Below are positions 1 to 10,254 of a stretch of 64,000 nucleotides of DNA, piece after piece; the stretch's first letter is position 1, and every line of letters begins with the position of its first letter. The stretch spans positions 1,775,826-1,839,825 of the forward strand of contig NC_061788.1 in assembly GCF_022458985.1 (NCBI RefSeq), written 5' to 3'. Source of the DNA: Mugil cephalus (lineage: Eukaryota; Chordata; Actinopteri; Mugiliformes; Mugilidae). The notes beneath the pieces are model-generated. The model had not been told where the DNA came from. It did no database searches and saw only the letters and a program-made list of their open reading frames with translations. The position numbers and the translations under genes were made by a program.

Positions 1-3000
1 TCAGCTGGCTGAGCTTCCAGAGACTCATCAGATCCTGAGACAGACCTGCAGAGACTACGCCGACCGGGAGCTGAGCCCCATCGCGTCCCAGCTGGACAAA
101 GACCACACCTACCCCAGGAAACAGGTACAGAGTTAGGATGTTTCAGTTTTAAATGGAACCGTAATCATTGTGTTATGGCTCATATTAATCTGGGCAAACT
201 GAGTAGAAGGAGAAGACGCTAACAGGTGTTGTCTCGTCGTTGTCCGTCCAGATCCAGGAGCTGGGGGCGATGGGCGTCATGGCGATGGAGGTCCCGGAGG
301 AGCTGGGGGGGGCGGGGATGGACTACCTGGCCTACAGTCTGGCTATGGAGGAGATCAGCAGAGGCTGCGCCAGCACCGGGGTGGTGGTGTCTGTCAACAA
401 CGTGGGTTCAGAGTCCTCCTCAGGTCCTCGTGGTGTCTTCTTCATGTCCTCTTCATGTCCTCATCATGTCCCCTCCCTGTCTGTCTCCTCCGTCCTCAGT
501 CTCTGTACATCGGGCCGATCCTGAAGTTCGGGTCGGAGCAGCAGAAGGAGCAGTGGATCAGTCCGTTCACCACCGGGGAGAAAGTCGGCTGCTTCGCCCT
601 CAGTGAACCAGGTCAGACACAAACTTTGGCTTTTAATTAAAACGGTTCATGTTCAACAAGGAGACGATCACATGACTCAACATTCACCAACATTCACCTC
701 CTCCTCCTCCCTCTTTTTCTCCTCAATTTCTTCCTCCTCTTTCACCATCTCTTACTCCTCCTCCTTACTCCTCCTTACTCCTTATCCTCCTCCTTGTCCT
801 CTTCCTTCATCTTTCTCCTCATCTTTCTTCCCCTTCCTCCTCCTCTTCCTTTCTTCTTCTTGCTCCTCCTCATCTTTCTTTCTTTTCTGCTTCCTTCCCT
901 TCCTCTCTCTCCTCCTCTTTATGTCATAAGCTCCTCCCCCTCCTCCTTTCCATCCATCTCTATTAACCCTTTAAACCCGAACATTCGTCTGTACATTAAG
1001 AAAAGTTCACAGTATCTGAATTACCGTAATTCACCATTACATTATGCTGTGAAGAAGCTGCCATTACGGTAATGATGATGCATCGCTGCTGTCGGCTGCA
1101 GGTCGGGGAGATGTTGGTAAAAACAAAGTTAGTTAAACTCTTGAGATGTCACGAAGGTCTTCAGACAAAAGCACAACTCCTCAGTGTTCAGACACACTTT
1201 GAATATGTGCTGCTTAAACGTATCACCAGCGTTACATTCAGGCTTTTATATATTTTTTCTCTTCGTGGTTCCAGGTAACGGCAGCGATGCGGGAGCCGCC
1301 TCCACGGTGGCTCGACAGGACGGAGACGAGTGGGTCCTGAACGGGACCAAAGCCTGGATCACCAACAGCTGGGACGCCTCGGCCACCGTCGTCTTCGCCA
1401 CCACCGACAAGTCGCTCAAACACAAGGCAGGAGGCGCCGCTGCACCTCAGTAAGAAGGAGGAGGAGGAGGAGAAGGAGGAGGTGATAACTGTGAGCTCTC
1501 TGTCCTCCAGGGTATCAGCGCCTTCATCATCCCGATGCCACATCCAGGACTCTCTCTGGGGAAGAAGGAGGACAAGCTGGGCATCAGAGCCTCGTCCACC
1601 GCCAACATCATCCTGGAGGACTGCAGGATTCCTCTGGGGAACATGCTGGGTCCTCGGGGAGCGGGCTTCAAAATCGCCATGGTGTGTTTTTCAAAATAAA
1701 AGCACGATCCACGTGAAAACGTGCTGCAGAAGTTTTAGCTCAGGGGCCACAAGAGGCACAACATTAATACATTTAAATAAAAACAGCCTTAACGTAAAAA
1801 ATGTGTACAAGAAAATGTACGATCGCCACCATGAGTCAGACCTTTAGACCCTGTGACGGGACGTTTTTGACCCACGGGTCGTACGTTTGACAGCTGAGCA
1901 TCAGATAACGTCTGAGCACGGCGCTTAGACTGGGACGTGTCCTGGTCTGGTTCTGACGTGTCTCTCGTTTAACTGGAGCGTCTGTGTGTCTCTTAGCAAA
2001 CCCTGGACAGCGGGAGGATCGGCATCGCGGCTCAGGCCCTCGGCATCGCTCAGGCTGCGCTGGACTGTGCGGCCGACTACGCCCATAAAAGGACTGCGTT
2101 TGGAGCCCCCATCGGGAAACTGCAGGCCATACAGGTAGAGGGGGGACCCCCCGGGTCTGGGTCTGGACCCCCAGGTCTGGATCCCCCGGGTCTGGACCCC
2201 CGGGTCTGGACCCCCGGGTCTGGGCGGTCAAACTCATTTTAGTTCTCAAGTGGTCTGCACCAGAAACAGAATAATAACCTATAAACAACAACAACTCCAG
2301 ACTATTTCTGTTTGATTTAGTCCAAAGAAGAACAAGTAACTTAGGAGAATGTTACATTTCATAAATTATCCTTTAAAAGAAATAATTTCTTAAGTTAAAT
2401 AAGTATAATTTTCTCTCCTTGTTGTCTGGTCCTGGGTCTCAGTGTCGTGATCTTTGTGACTAGAAGTTGTTTTTATTGATAATCTTCTGTCATCGTGTGT
2501 GAGTTCATGCTGAGGACCAGATTAGACCCTGTTGTTTGGCCATTTTTGGTCCACGCGCCGTATGTTTGACCCCTGTTACATAGAGTCTGTGACTGAACCC
2601 ACGTCTCTCAGGCTCCATTAGTTACGTGACGTCTTAGAACCAGACTGAGCTTGTTTAGTATCAGGTGGTTTATGGAGCCTCCTCCATCTTCTCCCTCGAG
2701 TTTCTCGTCTCTTTTCTTTCATCCACATTTTTTAAATCCAGTCAGTTAAAGCTCCTGTCGCCATATTTTTAATAAGAAGGTGCAGGAAGTAGTAGAGCTG
2801 GGTGGTTCAGGTTCATAGTGAATCCAGACGGTACTTTTAGTCTGTTATGATATGAGTTTTGGTGTATTTGATTATATTTTTTTAGAGTGACTAGACGTCC
2901 CAGATTTCTGGGGACAGTCCCCGTCCTGTCCCCCAGCTTGACCTGTCCCCAATTTTATCTTTTCATGAACGAGAAAAAAAATGTTGCACACAGACTACAG

Positions 3001-3891
3001 TTATTACGGTAGCTGGTTGTGCTGCTATTGACATTAGAGACATAGTTTAAATATGAATAAATACGTTAATCAATAAATGGGGACATTTACATTGAAACTT
3101 GATAACATTTCATTTATTTATTTTATCTCTAAGCTGTAAATGTCTCTTGATTTCCATATCAGCGCTAACACGGCGCTACGCTAACCTGTTTTACTACTAG
3201 TGTGGGATTATTCTACAATATTCACTCATCGTCTCAGTAAAATAGTTCATCCTTAGTAAATCTACTGCATTAATTCCTCTCAACCTGTAGAAAATGATGT
3301 GAACACGTGATTGTACATGAGAAAAAAATCAGTGAAACCATCAGAATTATAGCTCTAGTAATGAATCTGATTGTTTCAGGACTAACTGAGTGTTTTTTAT
3401 TTGTTTTGTTCAGTTCAAACTGGCCGACATGTCCGTGGCCGTAGAAAGCGCTCGTCTGCTCACCTGGAAGGCTGCTCTCCTCAAAGACTCAAAGAAACCC
3501 TTCACGAAGGTACTTCCCACTTTCTTGTGCCGTACATTTGATTTCCTGCAGAACAACAGACCTTGAACTCATCTCATGTGCACAGGAAGCAGCCATGGCC
3601 AAACTGGCAGCGTCTGAAGCCGCCACCTTCTGCTCTCATCAGGTAACGAAGCAACAACCAAAAATAAAAATAAAAGAAAAGACGAGCTAACTGTGGACAC
3701 CACCTCTAACCTGTTCCTCTGTGTGCGCCTCACTCCAGGCCATCCAGGTTCTGGGTGGGATGGGCTACGTGACAGACATGCCGGCGGAGAGACACTACCG
3801 GGACGCTCGCATCACCGAGATCTACGAGGGCACCAGTGAGATCCAGAGACTAGTCATAGCCGGCCAGCTGCTGAAGGAATACCAGATATAA
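1..3891 (+). CDS. acads: Short-chain acyl-CoA dehydrogenase, mitochondrial (5' end missing)
   Basis: The product is the flavoenzyme that oxidises short-chain (C4) acyl-CoA in the mitochondrial matrix, the first step of beta-oxidation, passing electrons to ETF. Exons by my reading: 1-124 (start unclear, may begin at 5), 252-401, 500-611, 1275-1426, 1511-1681, 1997-2134, 3414-3509, 3586-3642, 3739-3891, keeping one frame of about 383 codons. Mammalian ACADS is 412 residues, so only the transit peptide and a few residues are missing upstream. Recognisable blocks are [32 protein letters not shown] (FAD/substrate region), [27 protein letters not shown] and the C-terminal [18 protein letters not shown], where the E of YEG is the family's catalytic base. 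The exon ending at 1426 appears to use a GC donor (AAG|GC); the others are GT-AG. Introns are short. Gene identity is very secure; the exact first splice site is not. Confidence 0.96.
696..945. repeat. Pyrimidine-rich CTC/TCC tract in acads intron
   Basis: About 250 bases made almost only of C and T on the + strand, built from degenerate TCC/CTT units, within the intron between the exons ending at 611 and starting at 1275. It throws long spurious serine/phenylalanine-rich ORFs that are not genes. Confidence 0.85.
2135..2226. repeat. Short GGGTCTGGACCCCC minisatellite in acads intron
   Basis: Directly after the splice donor at 2135 the intron holds about six imperfect copies of a 12-17 base unit of the form CCCGGGTCTGGACCCC. 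It is G/C rich and locally self-complementary (GGGTCTGGACCC), so it could form hairpins, but it is otherwise ordinary intron sequence. Confidence 0.7.
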
Positions 3892-4118
3892 GCTCATGTG
3901 ACTCAGTGGCTCCGCCCTCAGGTGCACATTTTAATACCTTTTGTTTGGGAGGTGACAGGACTTTAGGAACAGATTCATGTCCGCTGCCTCGTGTGTCAAA
4001 GAAATCCAGGAATACGTTTTACTACACTGTTGAGTTCTGCCAGATTAAAGGGTCACTTCAACCTGTGTGTAATAAATCAGACTCACTGTACATGTTTGAG
4101 ACGGGAAATATCAATAAA
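3892..4118 (+). other. acads: acads 3' UTR with polyadenylation signal
   Basis: The stretch after the TAA stop at 3889-3891 has no further coding signal and carries AATAAA at 4113-4118, the nearest canonical signal. The exact cleavage site cannot be seen. A reversed Tc1-like remnant starts about 110 bases further on. Confidence 0.55.
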
Positions 4119-4229
4119 ACATCCAGAGCTGCTTTAAAAAAAGGTTCCTTCACAGTTTTAGACATTTCTGCATAAAAAAAAAGACCTAAAGAACCCAACA
4201 AACACATGAAACAGGAATATTAATCCATC

Positions 4230-4905
4230 CTTCCTTCATGACCCAGTTTCTCTTCACATTCAGCTCATGGACTCATGTCCTGACATTTTCTTTCAGAGTT
4301 CACTGGTAGAATTCACAGTTCATTGGTCCATCAATGATGAGCAGATGCAGCAGAACAGGCCCAAACCAGGACATTAGCGCCCCCATGTGTCATGGAGGGA
4401 TGAGGTTCTGATGCTGGAATGCAGTGTTGGTTCATCTCCAAACATTTAAACCAAACTATTCTACTCTGGTCTCATCTGTCCACTAAACATTGTCCCACAT
4501 GTTCTTTGTGGACAGAGAGCAGTGTCTTTGGTTGTTGAGTGGATTCATCAACATGAACATCAGCCAATGTGAGAGAGGCCTTTAGCTGCTTAGAAGTTCC
4601 CCTGGGTTCCTCTGGTTCCTCTCCCACTATGATGGAGTGATGTTTGTTGGTGGACCACTCCTGTGGAGGGGAACAGTCGTCTTCAATCTGTCTGACTCTC
4701 TGTGGATTATTTGTGGCTTCCAGACTCTTTACAGATGGTTGTGGAACCTTTTCCAGCCTGATGAGCAACAACAACTCTTTTTCTGAGCTCCTCACAAAGC
4801 TCCTTTGATCTGTTGTCATCACACACTTCAACACAAACATGAGACAAATCCCTGATTTATAGAAACTAAACCAGGACTTGAATCCTAGAGGTCGTCCTCT
4901 CTGAT
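4230..4905 (-). mobile_element. Tc1/mariner-like remnant (reversed copy)
   Basis: On the minus strand this matches, over most of its length, the Tc1-like remnants lying in the introns of GTPase copies A, B and C (14503-15800, 24183-24880, 32500-32793) and near D (36720-36915). The copy at 24183-24880 carries the tell-tale Tc1 phrase QSPDLNP followed by RNEVKFLQASADTNQLLPQT, which sets the family. Here the frame is open for 122 codons (4472-4840) but is not a functional transposase: the usual DD[E/D] blocks are not in one frame. It is the only copy of this remnant outside the GTPase array and the only one in this orientation. Confidence 0.75.
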
Positions 4906-5590
4906 GTGTAATATTGTCTCCATTTCCAGGTCTAATATTTCTGTTTCATTAGATTCCCTTCATCCACTTTCAGGACTTCTCTGAAACTTTTCTGTTTTCT
5001 ATCATTTGTGTGTAGAAATGTAGAAAGTTGTGAAGGATGTAAAAACCAGAACAAAGATGAAGAAGTGAACAACTTAGAGTAACAATAATTAAATAAAATG
5101 AAAGTGTAGTTTGGTTCCAGATGAACTAAAGACTCTGATAAAGTTGTATTTGTTGATTCTGGTGAAATGACCCTTTTAGATCATCTTCATCATAACCAGG
5201 TTGATTTTGTCCTGACGCCGTCTCTCACGTTTAACACCAGGAGAAACGGTTTCTCATGTCCAGCCACCAGAGGGCGACAGAGTTCCTTCATGTGCATTGA
5301 CCCACATCTGATTCCTCCCCTCTGTCGGTACTGACTCTGTCCTCTGAGTGTTCGTCAGATACTTGAATAATGGAAATAAAGATAGTTTGAAGCAGGTTAA
5401 ATAATATGAGGAGGTTTCTGGAACGTGTCCGCCTCTCGTGCCTCAACAGTTTGTACATATTTTTATTGTAATTTATTGTGTCCAGATGATCACGAGAAAA
5501 AATACAGTCGTTTGTGATTTGTCAATGGATTTTATTGCAACAATAAAAATGATCTATGAGGAACTCTAAACTGTGTTGTGGAGACGTGTC
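4906..5590. other. Intergenic, no gene seen
   Basis: AT-rich sequence with no ORF, splice pattern or repeat that I can name. AATAAA-type signals occur on both strands near 5378 and 5540, but nothing ties them to a transcript. Confidence 0.5.
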
Positions 5591-5594
5591 TGTT

Positions 5595-6355
5595 TAAAGA
5601 TGGCTCATCCTCCTATGAAAGTGAAGCCAAAGTGTGACGGAGCCGAGCGCCGCCATCTTGTTCAGGATGTTGCCCAAATACGGTAAGATAACATTTAATT
5701 TACTCCACAGTGAGTTTCCTTCGTGTAGTTAACAGGTCGTTAAATGACAATATTTATTTCCTGATGAGCATCATCAAGAGGCTGGAAACTTCAGAGCCAA
5801 ATTCAAGTGTTTTGTTTTAGTAATTTGACGCTATAGAAGCAAGATGTGACATGTCACAAGTTGCCATGCCAACTGCCCTGTAAAGATGTCCCATTGGACC
5901 ATGAGAGTTGTAAAAACTATTTACTTTAAAAAAAAATTTGGTGTATAATCCAACATGTCCTTGTAGCTGATGGAGGTGGGGCAGAGTGTAGGATTAATTA
6001 AACCAAAACAAGAGTAGGTCTGGAGGAAGTGTGGGCGGGGCTTTGATATCATGGCTCCGCCCTCGGATTGTACTAATCAGAGTTTGGCTCTAAAGTCACA
6101 AGTTGGCGCCACACGTTCTCACTGGGAAATAACATCAGTTTGGACCAATGAGAGGAAGTGGACATGGTGTCCACATTTATATACAGTCTATGGAGGGGAC
6201 ATGTTTAGTCCATATTTATATACAGTCTATGGAGGGGACATGTTTAGTCCATATTTATATACAGTCTATGGAGGGGACATGGTGTCCATACCATATTTAT
6301 ATACAGTCTATGGAGGGGACATGTTTAGTCCATATTTATATACAGTCTATGCTTC
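5595..6355. mobile_element. Non-autonomous DNA element (MITE), same family as 54801-55575
   Basis: The block shares long stretches with the element in septin5 intron 5, for example the run around ACGCTATAGAAGCAAGATGTG, TGTCCTTGTAGCTGATGGAG, and the stretch around 6020-6080 with GGAGGAAGTGTGGGCGGGGC and TGGCTCCGCCCTC. It ends in the same motif that closes the other copy (ATTTATATACAGTCTATGG). The left inverted end is not clearly preserved here. No coding capacity is visible. I know this motif as a common dispersed fish repeat but cannot name its superfamily from sequence alone. Confidence 0.65.
6172..6351. repeat. Minisatellite made from the end of the MITE
   Basis: Five head-to-tail copies of a roughly 38-43 base unit containing ATATTTATATACAGTCTATG followed by GAGGGGACATG. 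The core equals the terminal inverted repeat of the MITE family, so the array seems to have grown from the element's right end. The fourth unit has a short insertion. Confidence 0.9.
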
Positions 6356-6359
6356 AGAA

Positions 6360-7270
6360 GTGCTGATAATGTGGCCCCAGAAGCTGCAGGTTTTCTCTTT
6401 AGATCAGTGGTTCCTCAGTGTGTGCGCTGCTCTGTTGTGTTGTTGTTGTGTTTGTGTGCATGCTCTACTTTTTTTTGTGCGTGTCCAGGCCACTGATTGC
6501 TCCACATCTCCAGAACTAGGCCACGCTTCCTGACGCTGGAGTTGCACCCCCCCCGCTGATTGTGTCCACAGGGTGCATTGTTCGGAGCGGCCTCACATGA
6601 TCTCTCCGGGCCACGCTGCTCATTTACTGCCCCACTGGGGTGTGTGAACCAGGACCCTGGTTATCTGATTCATTTGACGTCACTTTTTGGCTCTTATTTG
6701 CTTCCTTCATTTCATGAGCACAAGTTGGATCTTTATCTGCGGCAGCCTCCTTTCTGAGCACGTGAACCCTGACCTGGTTTGAGGAGCAGCATCTTCACAG
6801 ATCTGACCGTGATCCAGCTTCTTTTAAGAGTTTCAGACTCATCATGAACCAAACAGACGAACCTGCCTCCACTTCCATCCATAAGGTTCAAGTCAAACAT
6901 CTTCTGGGTCGTTTGAACATATTCCAACTAAAAGTCTTAAGTTTTTTCTGTCATCTTTCCTTCCTCTTCATGCACTTTTTATTTTTTATTTAATTTTGCA
7001 TCTGCAGCAACTTAAAGATGCATTTATATGTTTAATTCTCATTTTTAGGGACAATTGAGGTTTCAAAATGAAAAAACAACCTAATTAGACTTCATTTATT
7101 TATACAATTTGCAGAATTAAAGTGAATTATTTTAATTTCTTCTGCAAAACTAACTTTTAATTTTCAGACTTTTTTTCATCTCAAGGAGCGAATTTGTAAT
7201 GATCAAATGAATATTTCCCTGTTTAAATATGAAACATGTGCAGATATAAATGAGGAGCACAGGAGACATC
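6360..7270. other. Intergenic, no gene seen
   Basis: A TG-rich segment near 6420-6480, a short run of C at 6547 and otherwise unremarkable AT-rich DNA. ORFs here (for example 6560-6757) have no recognisable domain and no splice context. Confidence 0.5.
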
Positions 7271-7287
7271 CGGTACATGTTTTGTTC

Positions 7288-7293
7288 TTTATT
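7288..7293 (-). terminator. cldn5: Candidate polyadenylation signal of cldn5
   Basis: TTTATT on the + strand reads AATAAA on the minus strand, about 485 bases downstream of the claudin stop codon. A 22-base A/T homopolymer lies between stop and signal (about 7311-7334). Claudin-5 mRNAs usually have 3' UTRs of this order or longer. Confidence 0.5.
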
Positions 7294-7778
7294 AGAAAAA
7301 GTAAGTCTGTAAAAAAAAAAAAAAAAAAAAAAAACAAAGACAAGAAAATAATGAGAGGAAGTACAAAAACACTGTACACGCATTCAAATGCTAATTCCCT
7401 GCCTTGATCACCACATGAGTGCACATCGGTCTGAGTGGGTCTGGCCGCGTGGCCGCGTGTCCGCGTGTCCACGGTGGGAACCAGAAACTCGAGCATCAGA
7501 AGGAGAAGAGAGAATGAAATCTGCTGCCTCAGCAGCCTGCAGCGCTGCAGCCTCCACAACTATCATTTAATGAATCTGCTCAGTTTTAATCAAACCAGGC
7601 TAAAATAAACTTGCGCAGCCTGGCGCGTGAACACATTCACTTCAGTTGCACATATTTGACGCTGCTGATGTGTCGTTTGCGCCGCTTCAGTTCCACACAA
7701 GTCTGAACAGATCTTTGGCACAAATGTGCCCAAATAATAAAAAAAAAAAAAACAAGTCCCCCGCTATAAACCCGAGCT

Positions 7779-8426
7779 TTAAACGTAGTGCTTCTTGTCG
7801 AAGTCCCCGTTGACTGAGATCGTCTTGGTGGGCGCGTATTTGATGGGGTAGGAGCCCCGGACCAGCTGGGAGAAGGAGCAGCACAGCAGGGTCCCTCCGA
7901 GCAGCAGCAGCGCGGTGGCCGCCCAGCCCACGTAGATGGCGGCCCCGATCTCCCTCTTCTGGGAGGACGACATCCGCGGGTTGTGGAAGTCCACGATGAT
8001 GTTGTTGGCCATCCAGCAGAGCGGCACCAGCACCAGCAAGCCGCTGATGATGTAGATCACCCCTCCGGCGTTCACCACCCGCGCCTTCACCGTCTCATCC
8101 TTGATGCAGTTGGTGCACTGCGCCCCCGCCACGGTCACGGTCAGAGCCACGACCCCCAGCACGGCGGAGATGATGGTCAGGGCCCGGGCCGTCTGCAGGT
8201 CCTGCGCCAGGGCCAGCACCGAGTCGTGGACTTTGCACTGCATCTGGCCGGTGCTCTGCACCACGCAGGACATCCACAGCCCGTCCCAGATGGTCTGAGC
8301 CACCACGATGTTGGAGTCGATGAAGGCGCTCACCTTCCACATGGGCAGCCCGCAGGCGACCATCACCAGCAGCGAGCCCAGGACGCACTGCGCCAGCCCC
8401 AGGAACTCCAAACAGGCAGCGAGCAT
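7779..8426 (-). CDS. cldn5: Claudin-5-like tight-junction protein
   Basis: A four-pass membrane protein of tight junctions; claudin-5 is the barrier-forming claudin of endothelium. The 215-residue intronless frame fits the family (about 218). Hydrophobic segments lie at about residues 8-26, 82-101, 118-138 and 160-183. The first extracellular loop has the claudin signature W30...G49-L50-W51...C54...C64 and the ARAL block follows at 80-83. The stretch MSCVVQSTGQMQCKVHDSVL is nearly the claudin-5 sequence, and the tail DKKHYV is close to claudin-5's DKKNYV, a PDZ-binding end for ZO proteins. I chose the ATG at 8424-8426; a seven-codon extension to 8447 would start at GTG. It is convergent with acads. 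In human, CLDN5 is likewise minus and SEPTIN5 plus, supporting the call. Which teleost paralogue (5a or 5b) cannot be told. Confidence 0.92.
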   Translation of the reverse strand: MLAACLEFLGLAQCVLGSLLVMVACGLPMWKVSAFIDSNIVVAQTIWDGLWMSCVVQSTGQMQCKVHDSVLALAQDLQTARALTIISAVLGVVALTVTVAGAQCTNCIKDETVKARVVNAGGVIYIISGLLVLVPLCWMANNIIVDFHNPRMSSSQKREIGAAIYVGWAATALLLLGGTLLCCSFSQLVRGSYPIKYAPTKTISVNGDFDKKHYV

Positions 8427-9435
8427 CTTAAAGCCGGTCTGATCCACGTCTGAGGCTGAGCTCTGGTCTTCTCGGGTCCTCCGTGGTCTCTGAGGTTCTG
8501 AGCTCTGAGGGGTTCTCGTTTATCTCACGGACTCTGCTGCTGCTGCTGCGCCTCCGTCCAAACAAACCAAACAAACTTTGGGCCAATCAGCAGCGAATGC
8601 GTCTCCGTCTCCGCCAATCAGGAGCGCGCAGGAGCTGCAGCCTGCAGGATACGCGTGCCCATGAGCGCACCGGTGCGTGTGAGTGGTTTTTGGAGTTTTC
8701 CTGTGATTCACACTGGTGCAGATTAACAGGGTTCGTGGTAAAGACGAAACAGACACATGATAATGAAATAAAAGTTTATTTAACACAACTAGATGCGTTT
8801 ACGGTGCATAAAATAACCGGTAAAGTCTGTAAAGGTTCAGTCATCCAGGTTTATTTTTATTTTTTGAAGCATTTTCCTTTGTACTGATCGTCTGGTGGTG
8901 AGTTCAGGTTTTAACTAGGGTCCCATCAGAGGGTCTAATCTGACCCACAGCAGCATGAATTTACAAAGTGCAAAACTGCTAGTCCTAATTTATCCAGTGT
9001 TTTAGTCAGAGGAGTTAACAGCAGACAACAATGGGCACAAATTAAACTTATTTTTCTTAAGAAATTTAATTGTTTCAAATGATAGTTTATTAAATTTGAA
9101 CATTCTCCTTGTACTTGTTGAACTAATAGAAAATGTCTGGAGTTGCTGTTACATACATCTTATTATTCTGTTATGTTAGTGTTGCAGGCCACTTAAAATC
9201 AAACTGGACTGAATGTGGCTGAATAAATAAATAAATAAACTGGTGTTCAGGTTGTTGCTCCTCTGTCCGTCATCACATTAAGCCCCGCCCCCACACGATC
9301 TGATTGGTCCAACATGTCTTTGATGCTGATTTTCAAATCTTGGTATCCAGATGACGTCATTTCCGCTCAGAGCCACGCAGGATGTGGTCAGAGCAGAGGA
9401 CATGGCTCCATTGTCTCCCCCCCGGTGGTGGCAGT
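8427..9435. other. cldn5 upstream region and intergenic DNA
   Basis: The first 250 bases upstream of the claudin ATG are GC-richer and should hold the 5' UTR and promoter, but I cannot place a TATA box or start site with confidence. From about 8740 on it is AT-rich, with a short (AAAT)n run at about 9223-9238, and no gene is visible. Confidence 0.4.
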
Positions 9436-9439
9436 GACT

Positions 9440-9545
9440 CACCCCACGTGCACATCAACACATCCATCACATCTACACATCCATCACATCCATCACATCT
9501 ACACATCCATCACATCTACACATCCATAACATCCATCACATGCTG
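9440..9545. repeat. CACATCTACACATCCAT minisatellite
   Basis: Tandem, slightly varied copies of an approximately 9-19 base motif (CACATCTACACATCCATCA and shorter CATCCATCA units), about 100 bases long. Confidence 0.85.
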
Positions 9546-9616
9546 CACAGTCAGATGCACCATGGTAGAAACTTGCAGCCCAGGAGGAAAAGCATCCTCG
9601 GATGTTACACATATAC

Positions 9617-9850
9617 TATATTGCCAAAAGTATTTGCTCACTTTCACACACATGTGAACTTCATTCAGTGACGTCCAGTTCTTAATCCACAGGCTTTAAT
9701 AGGACGTGTCTAACTCTTCTGGGAAGGATTTTCACATGTTTAGGACTGTGTTTATGGGAATGTTTGTGAATTCTTCCAGACACTGATGTTGGAGGAGAAG
9801 ACCTGGCTCACAGTCCGCATCTAATTCATCTAAATGGTGTTCAGATTTCC
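9617..9850. mobile_element. Tc1-like element fragment
   Basis: Starts with TATATTGCCAAAAGTATTTG, the well-known end of a common fish Tc1-like family, followed by its typical subterminal phrases (AACTCTTCTGGGAAGG, CACTGATGTTGGAGGAGAAG, CTAATTCATCTAAATGGTGT). No transposase frame survives. It marks the left edge of the repeat-rich GTPase block. Confidence 0.8.
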
Positions 9851-9954
9851 TGATGGAGAAGGCTGATTGGTCTGGTGGTGCTGCTTCATACCACTGCATC
9901 TCACGCTCTGCATGATTACAGTATGTTCTCTTCTTTCTATTTCTATAATGTTCT

Positions 9955-10245
9955 CAGTGGAGTTGGGGGGTCTTTGAGGGATGGGGCCTCTTGTGGATCA
10001 TTCCATAGATCCTTGATCAGTTTGGGATCTAGTGAATTTGGAGGTCAGGTCAACAGCTTGTGCTGTTCTTCGTGTTTTTTTTGTTTTGTTTTTTTATTTG
10101 TTTGTTTTTTTGAGTTGTCCCTAAAGTGTTTGTGTGCATCCTGCTGTCATCAAGGAGTGACATTGCTATGGGGTGGGGGTGCCTGGTCTGGTCTAAAGTA
10201 ACATCCAGACGAATGAATGCCAGGTCCAAAGGTTTCCAGAAGTGA
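9955..10245. mobile_element. Second Tc1-like fragment, internally deleted
   Basis: Carries GTGGATCATTCCATAGATCC, GGTCAGGTCAACAGCTTGTG and the AAAGTAACATCCAGACGAATGAATGCCAGG block, characteristic of another fish Tc1-like family, with a T-rich tract replacing internal sequence. Almost the same fragment recurs at 18938-19267, where the true element end survives; here it is cut off and joined to the GTPase 3' flank. Confidence 0.75.
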
Positions 10246-10254
10246 GGGCATAAA

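Noticed and set aside
603-1072. Serine/phenylalanine-rich ORFs in the acads intron
   Set aside because: They come from the CTC/TCC tract at 696-945.
4472-4840. 122-codon minus-strand ORF as a host gene
   Set aside because: Its sequence belongs to the Tc1-like remnant that recurs in the GTPase introns.
8427-8447. Seven-codon N-terminal extension of claudin-5
   Set aside because: The extended frame begins with GTG. The ATG at 8426 fits the family's usual spacing to the LEFLG motif and has A at -3.
7983-8453. 156-codon + strand ORF over claudin-5
   Set aside because: Antisense shadow of the GC-rich claudin exon; its His/Gln-rich product has no recognisable domain.
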